From the NCBI GenBank assembly GCA_022885665.1, contig JAGQDJ010000059.1:248001-312000 (forward strand): a DNA stretch of 64,000 nucleotides, written 5' to 3'. Position 1 is the stretch's first letter; every line of letters begins with the position of its first letter. Source of the stretch: Triops longicaudatus. Taxonomy: Eukaryota > Arthropoda > Branchiopoda > Notostraca > Triopsidae. Shown one piece after another: positions 1 to 14,791 of the stretch. The translations under genes and the position numbers were made by a program. The notes beneath the pieces were generated by a model. The model ran no database searches, was not told where the DNA came from, and saw nothing but the letters and a program-made list of their open reading frames with translations.

Positions 1-860
1 GGTAATCACGTACCCAGCTACCCACAACGGCAAACAAATGCGTGGAGTGAAAAGCATGATAGACACATTGTTGGGCTAAATCCTTTGTTTCGTCATCCAC
101 CAGTCTCTAAACTCTCCCTGCTCGTTAATTATTTCACCAACATTCTAAATTCGCGTTTACAGATGTCGAGCTCGCAATAAAAGTACGTTACGTAATTTCT
201 ACTCTACAACGTGTATTTCTGCCTTACTATACTTATTCCGCTTTCTGAACGACTTTCGTCTAGAAAGGGGTTACAAAAGCAATTTGCAGTTTTTTCTCAT
301 TTTCAAACTTGACGTCGAACACGAAAATATCCATTCGTCCTTTTCTCCATATTAATAATTATTTTTTTTTTTTCCTAAGAGCCACAGACCATTCAGGTAA
401 GTCCTAGTGGAAGGAAGGTTAAAAGAAAAAGACTTTGGATAGTAGCCAGCTTATGCCTTTTAGGCTTAAGACCTTTCATTCCCGATTGGTCTCTCAGTCA
501 GAAAAACGTTGAAAACTTAAAATTTTTCTCTGTAAGGTTCAGACCTTTTATTTCTTACCTTGAATTATTATTTCATTAATCGGTACCACGGCGCAGTTGC
601 ACAGCGACGGCCAATTGGTAGATAGATAGCCGCTAATGGAAGCAAACACTAACTTTTTTAAATTTTGTAGATAAGTTCTAATTCCTATTGAAAGGGTATA
701 TTGAGGGTGGGATTACTTTAGCCGGCAAAGTGTTCCAGGCGAAAACGGATGCTGAGTAGTGCTCCTATTGAGTTATTTCTGCTGGCATATCTCCTTCAGG
801 TTGTCCTGAAGCACAACAACTTTAAGGGTGGTCCCACGGCTGCTCTTTTTCAAGGAATCA
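1..860. other. intergenic, no gene seen
   Basis: I see no supportable gene here. The sequence is AT-rich with short T runs (361-373). Open frames are short and show no recognisable protein. The right side may hold further decayed sequence of the retroelement fragment that starts at 861. Confidence 0.5.
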
Positions 861-1127
861 ATCTGGATATTCGAAAATATTCATTTTGTACAGGACTGAC
901 ATCGCTACAACATCGAAACGTTCCTGGAGTGGTTATATTTTTCGGCTGTTACCAGCAGCCTTCCGTATGGTTCTGTCTTGTATTTGCTGGACAGGTGCAA
1001 TATGGCTTTTCAGTGCTCCATTGAAAACGGGACACGCAGACTCGATTACAGGCCTAATGCATGCGGCATAGAGCAGCAAAGTGGAATCACCCGGAAGAAA
1101 GGTTTTGCTCCTCAGGATGACACCCAC
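861..1127 (-). mobile_element. decayed non-LTR retrotransposon fragment (jockey-like RT C-terminus)
   Basis: Read on the minus strand, one frame carries residues typical of the C-terminal end of jockey-type reverse transcriptases: LLLYAACIRPVIESACPVFN, then HIAPVQQIQDRTIRKAAG, then, after an in-frame TAA at 933-935, LQERFDVVAMSVLYKM. The pattern 'LY...IRPV.EyACPV.n......L..iQ...lR...g' is familiar from this class. There is no upstream palm domain, no ORF1 and no visible poly-A, so this is a short dead relic. The family (jockey, CR1 or similar) cannot be decided from so little sequence. Confidence 0.6.
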
Positions 1128-3505
<2,378 letters not shown>

Positions 3506-6500
3506 TTACGGAATTTCCGGTCGTTGTACTGCCAGTTGTCTGAGCCACCGTTTGAACGTAACACAATTTTCCAGTCGTTGAGCTGCAGCTTTTGCTTTCG
3601 TTAATACCGAGCTAGGCAAACCTGCCAAGCGTGCTACGTTTAACCCGAAGCTTTTGCTGGCTGGGCCTCGCATCAAAGTGTACAGAAACACGAGTTGTTC
3701 CAATTCTTCTTCTGAACCTTGAAAAAACACAACAAACAAAACCGATGATGTACAAGGAATGCTTTTTCTTTACTTTATAAAAAGGAAGCTTTGATCAGAT
3801 CTTACTTTCATCTAGCAAAGATGCCATATGGTAATTCACTACTTTCGTGTTCAGCCGCTGTAATTTTATTAGCTCGGGGTAATGAGTTACGAACAACGTC
3901 AAGCAGCCCTTTACGAAATAACAAAATATTAATTAAACTAACCTAATAGGCAAAATGCAATGAAATCATCCACCCAAGTGCTTGAAATATAGCCATTAAT
4001 TCACGAAAAGGGTTTGAGATACAAATTTAGAACAGCGAAGCCACTGGGAAGTTTTGGGCAAAATAATGGACTCTAACGCTGGACATTCAAAGAAGATGTT
4101 AAAATGACTGAAACGTGTGTATAAGAGAGGGGTATACGTTTAATGGTTCACGCGTAATATTATATAATGGCCTAAAATTAATTGGGTTAAGGAAAAGTTA
4201 GGTTTACTTAGTAAATTTGTCAGAACCGCCTCAAATTTCATTGTAAGAGGAAAAACTAAATAAAAAAATCAAAGTCGACAAATTAGGCTATCACCTATAA
4301 AACGCTAAGCTTCTTAAGTGATTACTTTAAAAATAACTGACTGATTTTATTTCTGTTTCTTCCATAGTTAAAAGATGTTTTAATTAGTATTCAAAACTTA
4401 ATTTTTGAACACGCATTTTCCTAATACTTCAATATTTTTCTCGCTTGCTACGAATTTATCAAAACATTTTCTAAGCATCTCGAAGATATGCACTAAATAT
4501 TACAATATATAACTTCCTTGTATAAAATTAATGTATAACGTCGAGTAGTTTTTATGGAATCAACTGATTATTTAAAATGTGATTGTCTTATACTTTAAGT
4601 AGGTAACTCGTAGCCTTTTTGGTGGCTTACGCCCACTGTTAATATTCCTACCAAAGAAAAAACTCCACTAGTTTTAAGCTCTGAGGAGAGAAGGAAGAGT
4701 TGGGACGTAATACAATTTGTGTAAAAATTGTAGCTAAACTGCAATTACGTTTTGCTAAAAAGAACACTAGTTCAGTAAATATAACGAACTACACTACGGG
4801 CAAACTTCCATAGGAAAATAGTAAAGGTTACACAAGATGGTAAATAAATAATATAATAAAAAATGAGCTTGCGGCTCTACCATGTTTACTGCAAGTACTA
4901 GAAAAGTGCGCACAAATAGCTTTCATGTAAAGAGTAATCCACAGAACAGTCATTTAGCTCGCTACAAGTGCTCGAAAATAGTTTTACTAGAGACATGAAA
5001 AGTCAAAAAGTGACGCTTTGATACGGCTTAGACTGGAGTGTTTATGACCGTAAGTTGTGTGTTGCGCAAACGGCGAAACAAAGAAAACGGATTTCGAACT
5101 AATGTAATGCTACTGTTTGCACGACTGGTTTGCACACCTGTAAGACCCTCCAGTTTTCATGGTTGTTTAACCTTACTTTTCGTTTTTTTTTAAAAAAAAA
5201 AAGCTTACAGTGTCACGTTTAAAAGCCATAATGTTGCTCAATACAGTGAATGTTTTTCACTGCACAATTTTGTCTACATGCGAAAATAATGTAAAAAGAA
5301 AAATAGAAAACTGTTCAAACTGTCCCGTCAAATCAAACTACAATGCCATCTATCGTACACATTCCAAGGGTTGGCATTCATGTTCTATATGCCAAAGCAG
5401 GCAAAAACTACATTTCATATTGATTTGTTCGCACACCTTCACCTCGCGTTCAACTGCAAAAGCGTTTTAAAGGACGTTTACATACAATTTCGACCAAATT
5501 CTTGCAAACTGCCCACGCTATGGCTGTGCCATCATGCGTGGAAGTTCCACGCCCCAGTTCGTCCAGAATAGCCAAGGAATTCGGAGTTGCTCCCCGTAAA
5601 ATAGCCCCTGCTTCTTGCATTTCTGCCAGGAATGTACTCCGATTGCTGTAAACATAATCACTCGCGCCCATCCTGCTCCATACGACAATAAATACAAATG
5701 AAAAATAAATAAAAAATAAACTAAAAAAAAAATAATAGAATTAACCAGACATAATTAAACTTCTGAAGGAAAACGGGAGACAGCAATACACGAAAGACCA
5801 AGTCGTTATTTAAGAAAAAAATCTTTTTTGACACCCAAAATGATAGTTAAGAGCTTAAGCAGTTCATTACCGGGTGTAAATAGCGTCGCACAACGATAAC
5901 GAGACACGTCTGGCTGGTACATAAGAGCCGATATGAGCCAAATAGACTATCAAAGCCACTTGGCGCAAATAACAAGATTTTCCACCCATGTTAGGTCCAG
6001 ACAAGACCATGCATTGCTCCTTATCGCCCTTCAAAAAAGAAAATTATAATCAGAAAAGAAGCGAAATTTCGCTGCAAATTAATTTAAAAACATGAAAATA
6101 GGACAAATGAAGAAAAATTCCGAAAATAGTGCAGAATTGCACAAAAAGTTGAATGTAATAATTAGACGTAAAGCTCTAAATCTATAAAAATATAGCACTC
6201 CATGTCAAACTAGAGAATGCAACATGTATAAAAACAGTAGTTAATTCAAATACGACGAACAATATAAAATCTGGCAAGAAAACTTTTTCCAAGAATCTGA
6301 AAAGTACTAAAAATTAAGTGTAGTTCCGAAAGTAGATTTATGTAAAAAAATATGAAAGGAAACGCGACAATGCTTGAATGGCAGAACAGTATGCCCAGTA
6401 CTTGGAGCTGAGTGTCATTGGGCACGTACTGGACGCCTTTTGCTGTCATTAGGAAGGATACGACAGGATGACGCCCTTGATCGATGTGTAAGTGAGGTAC

Positions 6501-9500
6501 TGAAGCATGAACGAGCTCTGGTTTCGTGTAATTTTCTTGCTGGCCAACTTGGGCTAACGCAAAAAGCACGTCCAGTTGCGCCAAAGCATCCACGGCTTTC
6601 TTTCGTAGCCAGTACTTTTCGCCGTACTGATCTAGCAACTCAGTAAAAGCTTCTTGGCATTCTTGTTCCAATTTTTCGCGGTGCTGGCAAAGAATTTTGA
6701 AGAGCTCTTCCACCTGACGTGATCTGAAACGCCCACATTGCTTTGTTCTGCAATCGCCGTGACCGAAAAAAAAGAAAAAAAACTTGCAATTGAAAAATTT
6801 ACAAGACATAAGGGCACTCTTAAAGAAACTCGTCTCTTTTGGCTTTTATTTTTTTTTCAATCTATAATTTAGAATTAATTTAGAATATAATTTTTAATTA
6901 TAATTTATTTTTAATTTAATTTAGAATTGAAAGTTTTGCACGACATACGGACACTATTAAAGAAACTCGTCTCTTCTGGCTTTTAAATGAGGGTTTTCCT
7001 AGCTAATTTCCTCTCGTAGAAGAAGAGGAAGTCTACTTTTTAAGATTTCACAAACGTACCCACTGACTTTCATCCAAGCGGAAGGAACGAGCCGGAGGCG
7101 GTCATTGGGTACTTCAATCAAGTACTCATTCCCCGCTACGGTAACGAAGTCGAAACTCGGGATCCGCAAAATCCGGCAAATTTCTGGCCGTTCAGCTTTA
7201 ATTTGGGATTCTACAGAGGCAATTTCGCGTAACCGTTCGGCAACTCGGGGATAGAGCGAGGGATTTTTGAATAACGATGTTTTCCGATCTTGTCTAAAAA
7301 GCCAAAAGAATAATTCTTACTAGAAAATTAACAACTGAAAGCACATTTCAGCAGCATTTCATGCCTTCTAATAAACCAAATGGAGATTTTTGTAGCCCGA
7401 AATATTTTTTGTGAATTTACCTACGCAAAAGTAAGTCACGTTGAACAAGTGGAACAATTACTGTACGCTCCCTGACTGGCACTTTAAACAGACACGACAA
7501 AGAGAAGAGTATGGCCATCTTTTTAACAAAATTAAATTTTAGTTTATTTCTCATTAAACGTTCTTTTAAAATAAAAATGTTTCAAGTTCGATTTTTCCCT
7601 TGTGCAGGATGTTTTCAGCCTCAGAGTGCCTTTTATCGAAAGTTGCGATATTACTTTTAACTCGCGTTACAATTGTCCCGAGTTTAACCTTGTAAAAATG
7701 CATTCACACAGAAATACTACGTATGGAAACGAAGGCTATTATAGTTAGAGGATGAAAGATCAGTTGCAACTATTTTGTATGCAAATATATAATATTTAAT
7801 TTTCGCTGCTTTTAAAATTTGAGCTGAATTCGTCTGACGTAAAATTGGTTGAATCTGTAGCAATGGACTATAAAAACAAATGGACTAATGTAGTTTTATC
7901 TTAGCTTCGACACGCACGATTTCATGAAATGAGAAAATGTATTTTTCTTCCTTTATAACACTTTTAATTATCCAGTGGCCTCTTTCGTGGAAATCAAGTT
8001 CTAAAAGTCAAACTGACTTTGGCTTGAATATTATTCGTGTTGGAAAAGCTTTAAATGAATTGAATTGTTTTTTTTTAATCCTTAAAAAAGAACTGAATTG
8101 AACTGATTTATATTCTTGATATTTAAAAGAGGAACTGAATTTATTTGAATTTCAGAACTCCCTTTGAACTTGATCTGGATAGACTTTAACTTTTCTTGAA
8201 TTCACCCAGGCCTGTTTATAACATTTAAAGCACTTTTGCTCCCTAAAACAATGCAAATTAAAATTAAATGGTCGAGAAACTAAGGAAACAGTACAACTAA
8301 ACTCTGCAAGCTTATTCATGGTTTGTTAAGATATTCCTCCTAATTTGCAACACAACGTTCTGTTCATTGTCATAACAATTCGTTACGTTCAGCCATCAGA
8401 TTTCAAGAAATGACGCAACCAATTACTGAACACCTAATTTAGTAAGAAACTTCAAAATCCCGCTTTCCGCGAAAATCCTCTGAAAATTATCAAACCAATA
8501 CTCATAAATTCAAAAAGTTCACAAACTAGGTTAATTTGCGACACAAAAAACACTTACCAGCTAAAAAAGTTTAAGTCAAAATTAACTTTCAGAAACACAT
8601 TACTTGACTACATAACTGGTTATTTACAACTTTTCAACTGCCTACACCTTTCCTCGCTAATAAGAGTTGCTCTATAAGTTCCGTAACATTCTTAAACACA
8701 TTTCTTGCAACGCTGTAGTTCGGAAATCATTGGATAACTTACTGTTATTACTCCCGTGCTTTTTTCTAATTTTTACCCTCACAAGTAATGTCGCCTAGAA
8801 AAACGGCAAAAAAGTGGGGAATTCGTGCAACGATGTAATATCGGGAAATCCTCCCACGCTATAATCGACTATCTTCTCTCTGATCCATATAATAATAAGG
8901 AGCGCAATCAATTTGTCATACTTGGCTGCTTGTTCGTCCAACTGCGCAAGGAAGATCTCAGAGTCGACGAATCCATTCACAACTGTTTCGACCAGGTTGC
9001 AAAATAACTCATTTGGCGCAGACGATGAACGCTGCAACTCCCCAATTATACTGTCTGCTTCCTGAAAAGCCACTAACACAGTCCAAGAGGCCTGACAGAG
9101 GCTAAAGAATTGGCCCGGGTTAATCTATCCAAGCGTAAAAATCCATTACAACCTTATTTTGTCCTTTCTACATTGCAAATAGTTTGTAATAATCCCAATC
9201 CTTGCCTAAAATAGCTATACTGATTAAATCGATAAGCTAAACTTACGCCAAATTGGAAGTAAAAATTATACAATACCTAAAAAATACGTGAAATAGATTT
9301 AGGTTGAAAAAATAAATTTTTGCTTTGGTACGTGGCAATATGAATTGTGACATTAGCAGAAAGCTTATGTGGTAATAGACAAATTTAAGAAAAAATAAAA
9401 CAGTATGAACTAAAATAAAATTAAATGGTATAATATACACGAAAAGACAATTTAAAAAAATCATTTGGTCTAAATGTTGTTTGCCAAGTTGCCAATCTGC

Positions 9501-11898
9501 TCTCAAATCGGCCCGCATGCGGAATTTTCTCGACATTTTTAAATTTTACGCGTTTTCGCACTCATTTGTACGACAATGTTGCGCTTATACGTGAAACGTT
9601 CGTTACTCGCTTGTGTAACACGCTTGTTAGCAGATGTTCCAGGTCAGGAAGTTTCGACAAGGAACGCTTCAGGATTGTTAAGAATGATTCCAGGAACTGG
9701 GGCTCCATTATAGTCTGAATGGCACCTTGCCTTTGTGTCAATAGAGACAAATTCTGTAATGGTTCCGCTAACCAGCACCTCAAGAGCCTGGAAATAATGT
9801 AGAAATTTACTTCACGTAAAAAAATGGAAATTTTGTGGTTTAAGACAGAAAACCTGGAGCCAAACTTGGTCCGCGTCTTGTTAAGCAGCCAAAACAAACT
9901 TCCGTTTTCCTTGCCTTCCGAGTTTTGAAAGATTTCGAGACTACGCAGCGTTCGGCCATCAATTTTCACACGATTTGACGATATCGAGAACGGCTTGAGG
10001 CTCCTTAGAAGACGACAAGAATAAAAATACATGAAAATCGTTGCACAAAATAAAAAATGAAATAAAATAAAATATAGTAAAATAGGGAAACACAATTAGA
10101 CGAATATTAAAGGCTAAACGATAATAGTAAATCATTGACTTTAAATTTATTTTGTTTCTGTTATTTATTCATTTTTTGTCCTAAACATGGTTTCATTTTC
10201 ATTCTGAGTCACTTCAGCGTGAATTTAGGTCTTAATCTTAAAATTCTCATGATTTACACACACAAAAAAAGATAAAAGAATAAACGACGGTCAATTACTT
10301 AAGGCCGTTTAGCGCTTTCGCGAGTTTAAAGCGTTCCAAATACGTCAACGCTGCTCCCAGACACCCAATAATGCCCGGTGAGAGGCTAACAAGCTTTTCT
10401 AGCGCTTCGGGCTCACTCTGATGGAACTCCATGAGCCTCGCTAGCGATTCAGAGTAGTTAAACGTGTCTTTCCTCTCCAGACGGACATAATCTCCTTGCG
10501 AACGTCTGCAGGAAACAAGAGATTTGTAGACATTAACTCCTTGGAGAGCTCAAAATTCAAGCCTCACACAAAATTTACCTATAAGCTTGAGTAAACTGTA
10601 GCAATTTAAGCGTATTCTCAGAAATGTTACGGGAAACGTCGGGCATTATCACTTCTGACGGTGACAGCCTCATTAATCTCGTCTCCAGCTCGGAGCGAGT
10701 TATTTTGTCACCGAATTCGTCAACTATAACTTCGCCTGTCGCCGGTCGAACAGCCTAGTTAAAATCCTGTTATCAATATTATGTTTCTACAGCACTGAAA
10801 ACGTTATTTTACCACTAGGGAGCATATTACGGAATTGCCGGTCGAAACTTTCTCATCTAGACACAGGAAGTAAGAACTTTGAGGACTTTCGGAGCCATCT
10901 GTGCCTTCGATGTCTTCGATTAATGTCGAACGGGTATATAGAGCTTGCAATTCCCGCTTAAAGGGGGCGTTTTTCGTGTCGCTAACCGCTTTCAACGCTG
11001 TAGTTTCGGTTTGATTCACCACTCCGACTAGGTGACCTACAAAATTAAAGAAAATTAATAAAAACTATTTCGTGATTAGAAAAATTTCATAATTTTCTAC
11101 TGAATTCGTTTACTTATTTTTTTTTTTTTTTTTTTTTTTATTTGTCTCAAGGAGTCGATTTCGTTGGTAAAACGCATTCAAAGTTGTTAAAAAGAGGTAC
11201 AATGGCTTAACCTAGGGAAACGAGTCGTCTGACATGAACCATAAGACGATGTGTAGGAAAACTGCATGTAAGGAAGTTGTGGTCCATGTGGGCGATTAAG
11301 TGCAACGCTTTCGCGGCTATTTCGGCATCTTGGTCGAAAAAACGGTACTTGTAGCCGCACTCGAGGGCAAGAAGTGCGTCTGGGTACTGGTTTTTCAATT
11401 CAACGACTTGCTTTTCCAAAGGTGTTAGCTTTTGGGGTTCTTTTCTCCGGTGGCGAGGGAATGACGTCGGGAGAATTGATTCTTCTGTAGAAGTTCGTGA
11501 ACTCTTTGAGGGAGTTATCGAGACCGGAGTTGTTTGCACGCTGTCATCACATGGGTTTTCAATATCAAAACTTTTTAAGGCGGTTAAAGTCTTCTGGGAC
11601 AGGGTGCATTTGTTCGAAGAAGTGAAAGGAACCGTAATCTGGAATATGAATAACGAAACAAATTAATAATACTGACATAATACAAGATAGGAAGTTTAGA
11701 GTCATGCTAAGTCATAGATGTAAAAATGGTCAGAACCTCTTGTGATAAACGAGAAAATTTTCTATCAGGAAGCTGTTCATCATCTGAAGGCGAAACTTGT
11801 CTTTTCGGAGCAAAAAATCGAGATAAAGTAGGTTGGAATGTATTGGAGGATTTTTCGGCCCCAGGGCCAGTTTTCTTACTGCTTTTTCTTTGAAACAT
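3506..11898 (-). CDS. Msh3: DNA mismatch repair protein Msh3 (14 exons, 989 aa)
   Basis: MutS-family ATPase. With Msh2 it forms MutS-beta, which binds insertion/deletion loops in the nucleus. Exons on the minus strand, 5' to 3': 11898-11737, 11638-11212, 11036-10813, 10754-10579, 10505-10299, 10003-9854, 9787-9607, 9124-8922, 7293-7060, 6747-6402, 6028-5871, 5672-5486, 3908-3806, 3717-3506. All junctions are GT-AG, phases agree, and the sum is 2970 nt. Visible features are a PIP box QPTLSRFF (residues 22-29), the mismatch-binding motif YKYRFF (150-155) in an Msh3-style domain I, Walker A GPNMGGKS (781-788), Walker B LAILDE (DE at 860-861), the following LGRGTSTHDG, and FVTHYP in exon 13. The start is the ATG shortly before the PIP box. 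Exon 3 could also end at 10816 (one codon shorter). Human MSH3 is longer (1137 aa), mainly in its N-terminal tail. Introns hold a local duplication (6790-6990). Confidence 0.96.
6787..6988. repeat. diverged direct repeat inside Msh3 intron 9
   Basis: A block of about 60 nt containing CTTAAAGAAACTCGTCTCTT (around 6820-6839) recurs about 140 nt downstream as ATTAAAGAAACTCGTCTCTT (around 6957-6976). Both copies begin with ATTGAAA and end in GGCTTTTA. The spacer is low-complexity AT. It looks like a local tandem duplication; no function is evident. Confidence 0.75.
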
Positions 11899-14791
11899 GG
11901 AGTTTCAAATCATGTTCTGCTTAATTCTGCACAGTGTTTTACACACGTATTCAGTAAAATAGCCATTTACATGCTACATTTAGAGCTACATGCTTTGTTT
12001 GAATACTTTGTGTATATAAGCGCTACATGTAAACAAGATAAGAAAAGTATTAGGTACACGGAGGCGGAGCTAGCAGTTGAAATTGCGATTGGTGCTAGTT
12101 AGCCCAGAGGCTCAGTTAGTAAAAGCAAAAAAACTCGTATTTTTAATTGCTTTACTTCAAAAAGATAAGCAAAAAGAAATCCAAAAATCCGTCAGTTAAG
12201 AAAACTATTTGTATTTGTATTTTGCTATAAATTTTTGTAGAGCAAAGGACGCATATTTGGTTAACAAGATTTCACGTGCCATCTTTCGTTTCGTTTCTTG
12301 ATTCCGCTGTTTTAAGGCAGATCACTATTTCAGTGGAAACAAGCAAAATTTAGGAACTGGCATTGGTTTAGCTAAGGATATTATATTAAATTCTAGTTCT
12401 TTTACGCTAGTCACAGATGTTTAAAGAATACGTATTGTTTTGCAAATCGTTATGACATTGAAGCTCATTAAAGCCACGATGAAAAGAAGGCTCTTATGAC
12501 CAACAACATGGGGAGATTGGGAATACGACTTCTCCAACACAGTTAAATACTTTGCAAAACTATAACGACATTAAAGTTCTTACAGAGCTTATTTATGTAA
12601 AACTATTACTAAATTTTGTACTTAATATATCAAACGAAAATATTAGTACTTTTATTAATACTAAAAAAAATCAGAGCCTGAATGAGCCGTTTTGCTGTTA
12701 CTGTCCTGTCACAAGCCTCGGGCAAAGATAAAATCAAAACAAGTCGGTTTTAGGTCTTCTGCACAATTATTTTTCAAGAAAAAAAAAAAGAGGCTTCGCG
12801 TCTCCCCAAAACCCAGGAGAGGAAGAAAGGGTTTACCGTGGTACGGCCCTACTTCGTATAACGAGACGAACACAATTTCAGTATTAAGCGTTGGTAAAAA
12901 AAAAAAAAAAAAAGTTTAATAGAATCAGTTAAGTGTAACCAATTAACTAATATACAATTAAGTTAAGTTTTGTCAAGAGCATTTTTTGAAAATCGACGTT
13001 AGTAATCACGAAAAAAAAAATGCACGCCATTAGCCACTGTATATCGACCTCTCTTTTTGGAATAACACCGGTAATGGCGCGAAAAGTTACAGTAGGATTT
13101 CGCGAATCTCTATTTGTATATTTTGTCAACAGTCAAATTTCTGTTGGTTTACCTACTACATTTTCTCACGATAGAGGAAGTGGTCTAAAATTTCGACTTC
13201 CATTTTTATTTTTCTAAGAAACGATCTTAGAAGTGAGAAAAAGAAAAACTCAAACCTCTTCAAAATCGACATTTTGAAAATGTGGTCCAAACTCCGACTA
13301 CTTGGGGAAGACGAAATTAATGAATTCAAACAACAGAGGAAAAAAAAGTGAACATACAATTAAAAGTATTTTCAATGAAACATACATGAATAAAGTGCTT
13401 TTTACTACAAAAACAGTCAGCCAAATACGTCAGACGCTAACTGCAGGACATTTTTTGCGACGGGTTAAAAACCTTCGTAAGTGCCTGGCGAGTGACGTAC
13501 TGGCGCCACTGCAGTAGCTAGTGTACGGGTTAACGTAGAGCACAACGTTGCCTAGTCGAATTTGCCACATTACTACTTTATGAAAGTTTTGGCTTTTCTC
13601 AAAAAGACAGTAAATGTTTATTATTAAATGTAGAACTCTGAAGAGCCTGGTACTTCAGCTAAATATCTACTTAAGAATGTTATAATCACTTATGCACTTG
13701 CTTGCAAAAATGCCTAATTGTACATACCTCCTGGAAAGTCTGACAGGAATGACATTTTTTACATTAAATAACTCAACAACCACGAAGCAAAATGAAAACC
13801 AACTTTCCAGTAATAGTTAGTCAGTTAGTAAAAAATGTTCAGTAGCCGGAATAAAATAACAATATGTAATAGAGCAAAAAATGCGTTTGTCGGAGTTTCA
13901 ACCACAGTCGTAGTTTCGACCTTCTCCTCTGCCTTCGAAAAAAATGTGCTTAGTAATTTCCTATTCTTTTTTCGTCAGCAGAATAGGCTTATATGAGTTC
14001 TTACTTTGGCTTTTTGACGTCGACTGCGTCCGATTTTAAAGATTGCTACACGTTTTTTATTACGTGCCAATGATGGACGATTAAGAAAATTTTGTTTTTG
14101 CTTTACTGTCAAAAACTTAAAAAATCGTCAGAATCACTGACAATTTGCAAAACAATTTTTTCGAAAAAACATAATCATGTATAATCCGCATTACGTTGCA
14201 TAACCTTACTGACAAAGAATTTTTCACGGATCTTTCACACGGTTCTGTGTTTCACACATGCGTCGTAATTCCTACGCTATTCGCCCGTGAAACAAGGGGG
14301 TATATATTACCCTTAACCTTAGCTTAAGTGAATGATAACTCATGCTTAAAACAAACGGAAAAGCTTTGTACGCGTGAATTCGATAAAATTTGGGAGAAGC
14401 TTAAATTGCCGTTTTTAACACTGCCGTTTTTAACAATGCGTTTTAGTCTCTTGCGCTGTTCCCATTCAATATACTTCAATCAAATGCTACCGTTAGCGAA
14501 CCGTAGTATTTCCAATCGGAGGCGGGACCAAAAAATGGAGAAACTCGCTTATTGGTTGGCAAAATGCTCTCACGTCATCGCCAGTGTTCCGGACAGGGCA
14601 GTTTTCCGTAACGTTCTTTTCTTTGCCAATTTCTGTCCAACACTGTAGGAATAGAACGTAGCCCAGACTGAATTTCGCAGTAAGGAATGGAAGAGGCAAT
14701 TCGCAAAAATGACCCGCTCCGAAAATCTGGTCATTGCAGTCAGGTCACTACATTAAGCCAGAATACTCCAGTACACAAACAACCTTGAACC
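11899..14791. other. divergent intergenic region between Msh3 and the LRMDA-like gene
   Basis: Msh3 and the LRMDA-like gene point away from each other here, so both promoters must lie within this interval. I see no TATA box or other element that I can assign. The region holds A-runs (12779-12790, 12896-12913) and two related repeat copies (about 12412-12480 and 12485-12600). No open frame over about 110 codons occurs and none is recognisable. Confidence 0.5.
12412..12610. repeat. two diverged copies of an interspersed repeat
   Basis: The motif 'TTTTGCAAATCGTTATGACATTGAAG' type (near 12437) and 'TTTGCAAAACTATAACGACATTAAAG' type (near 12550) are two versions of one sequence lying about 115 nt apart. 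A third, more diverged copy with the same order of flanking words (ATCTCATGAC, then CACAGTTAAA, then the shared core) lies in an RRP1 intron at about 46710-46815. No ends or duplications could be fixed, so the class is unknown. Confidence 0.5.
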
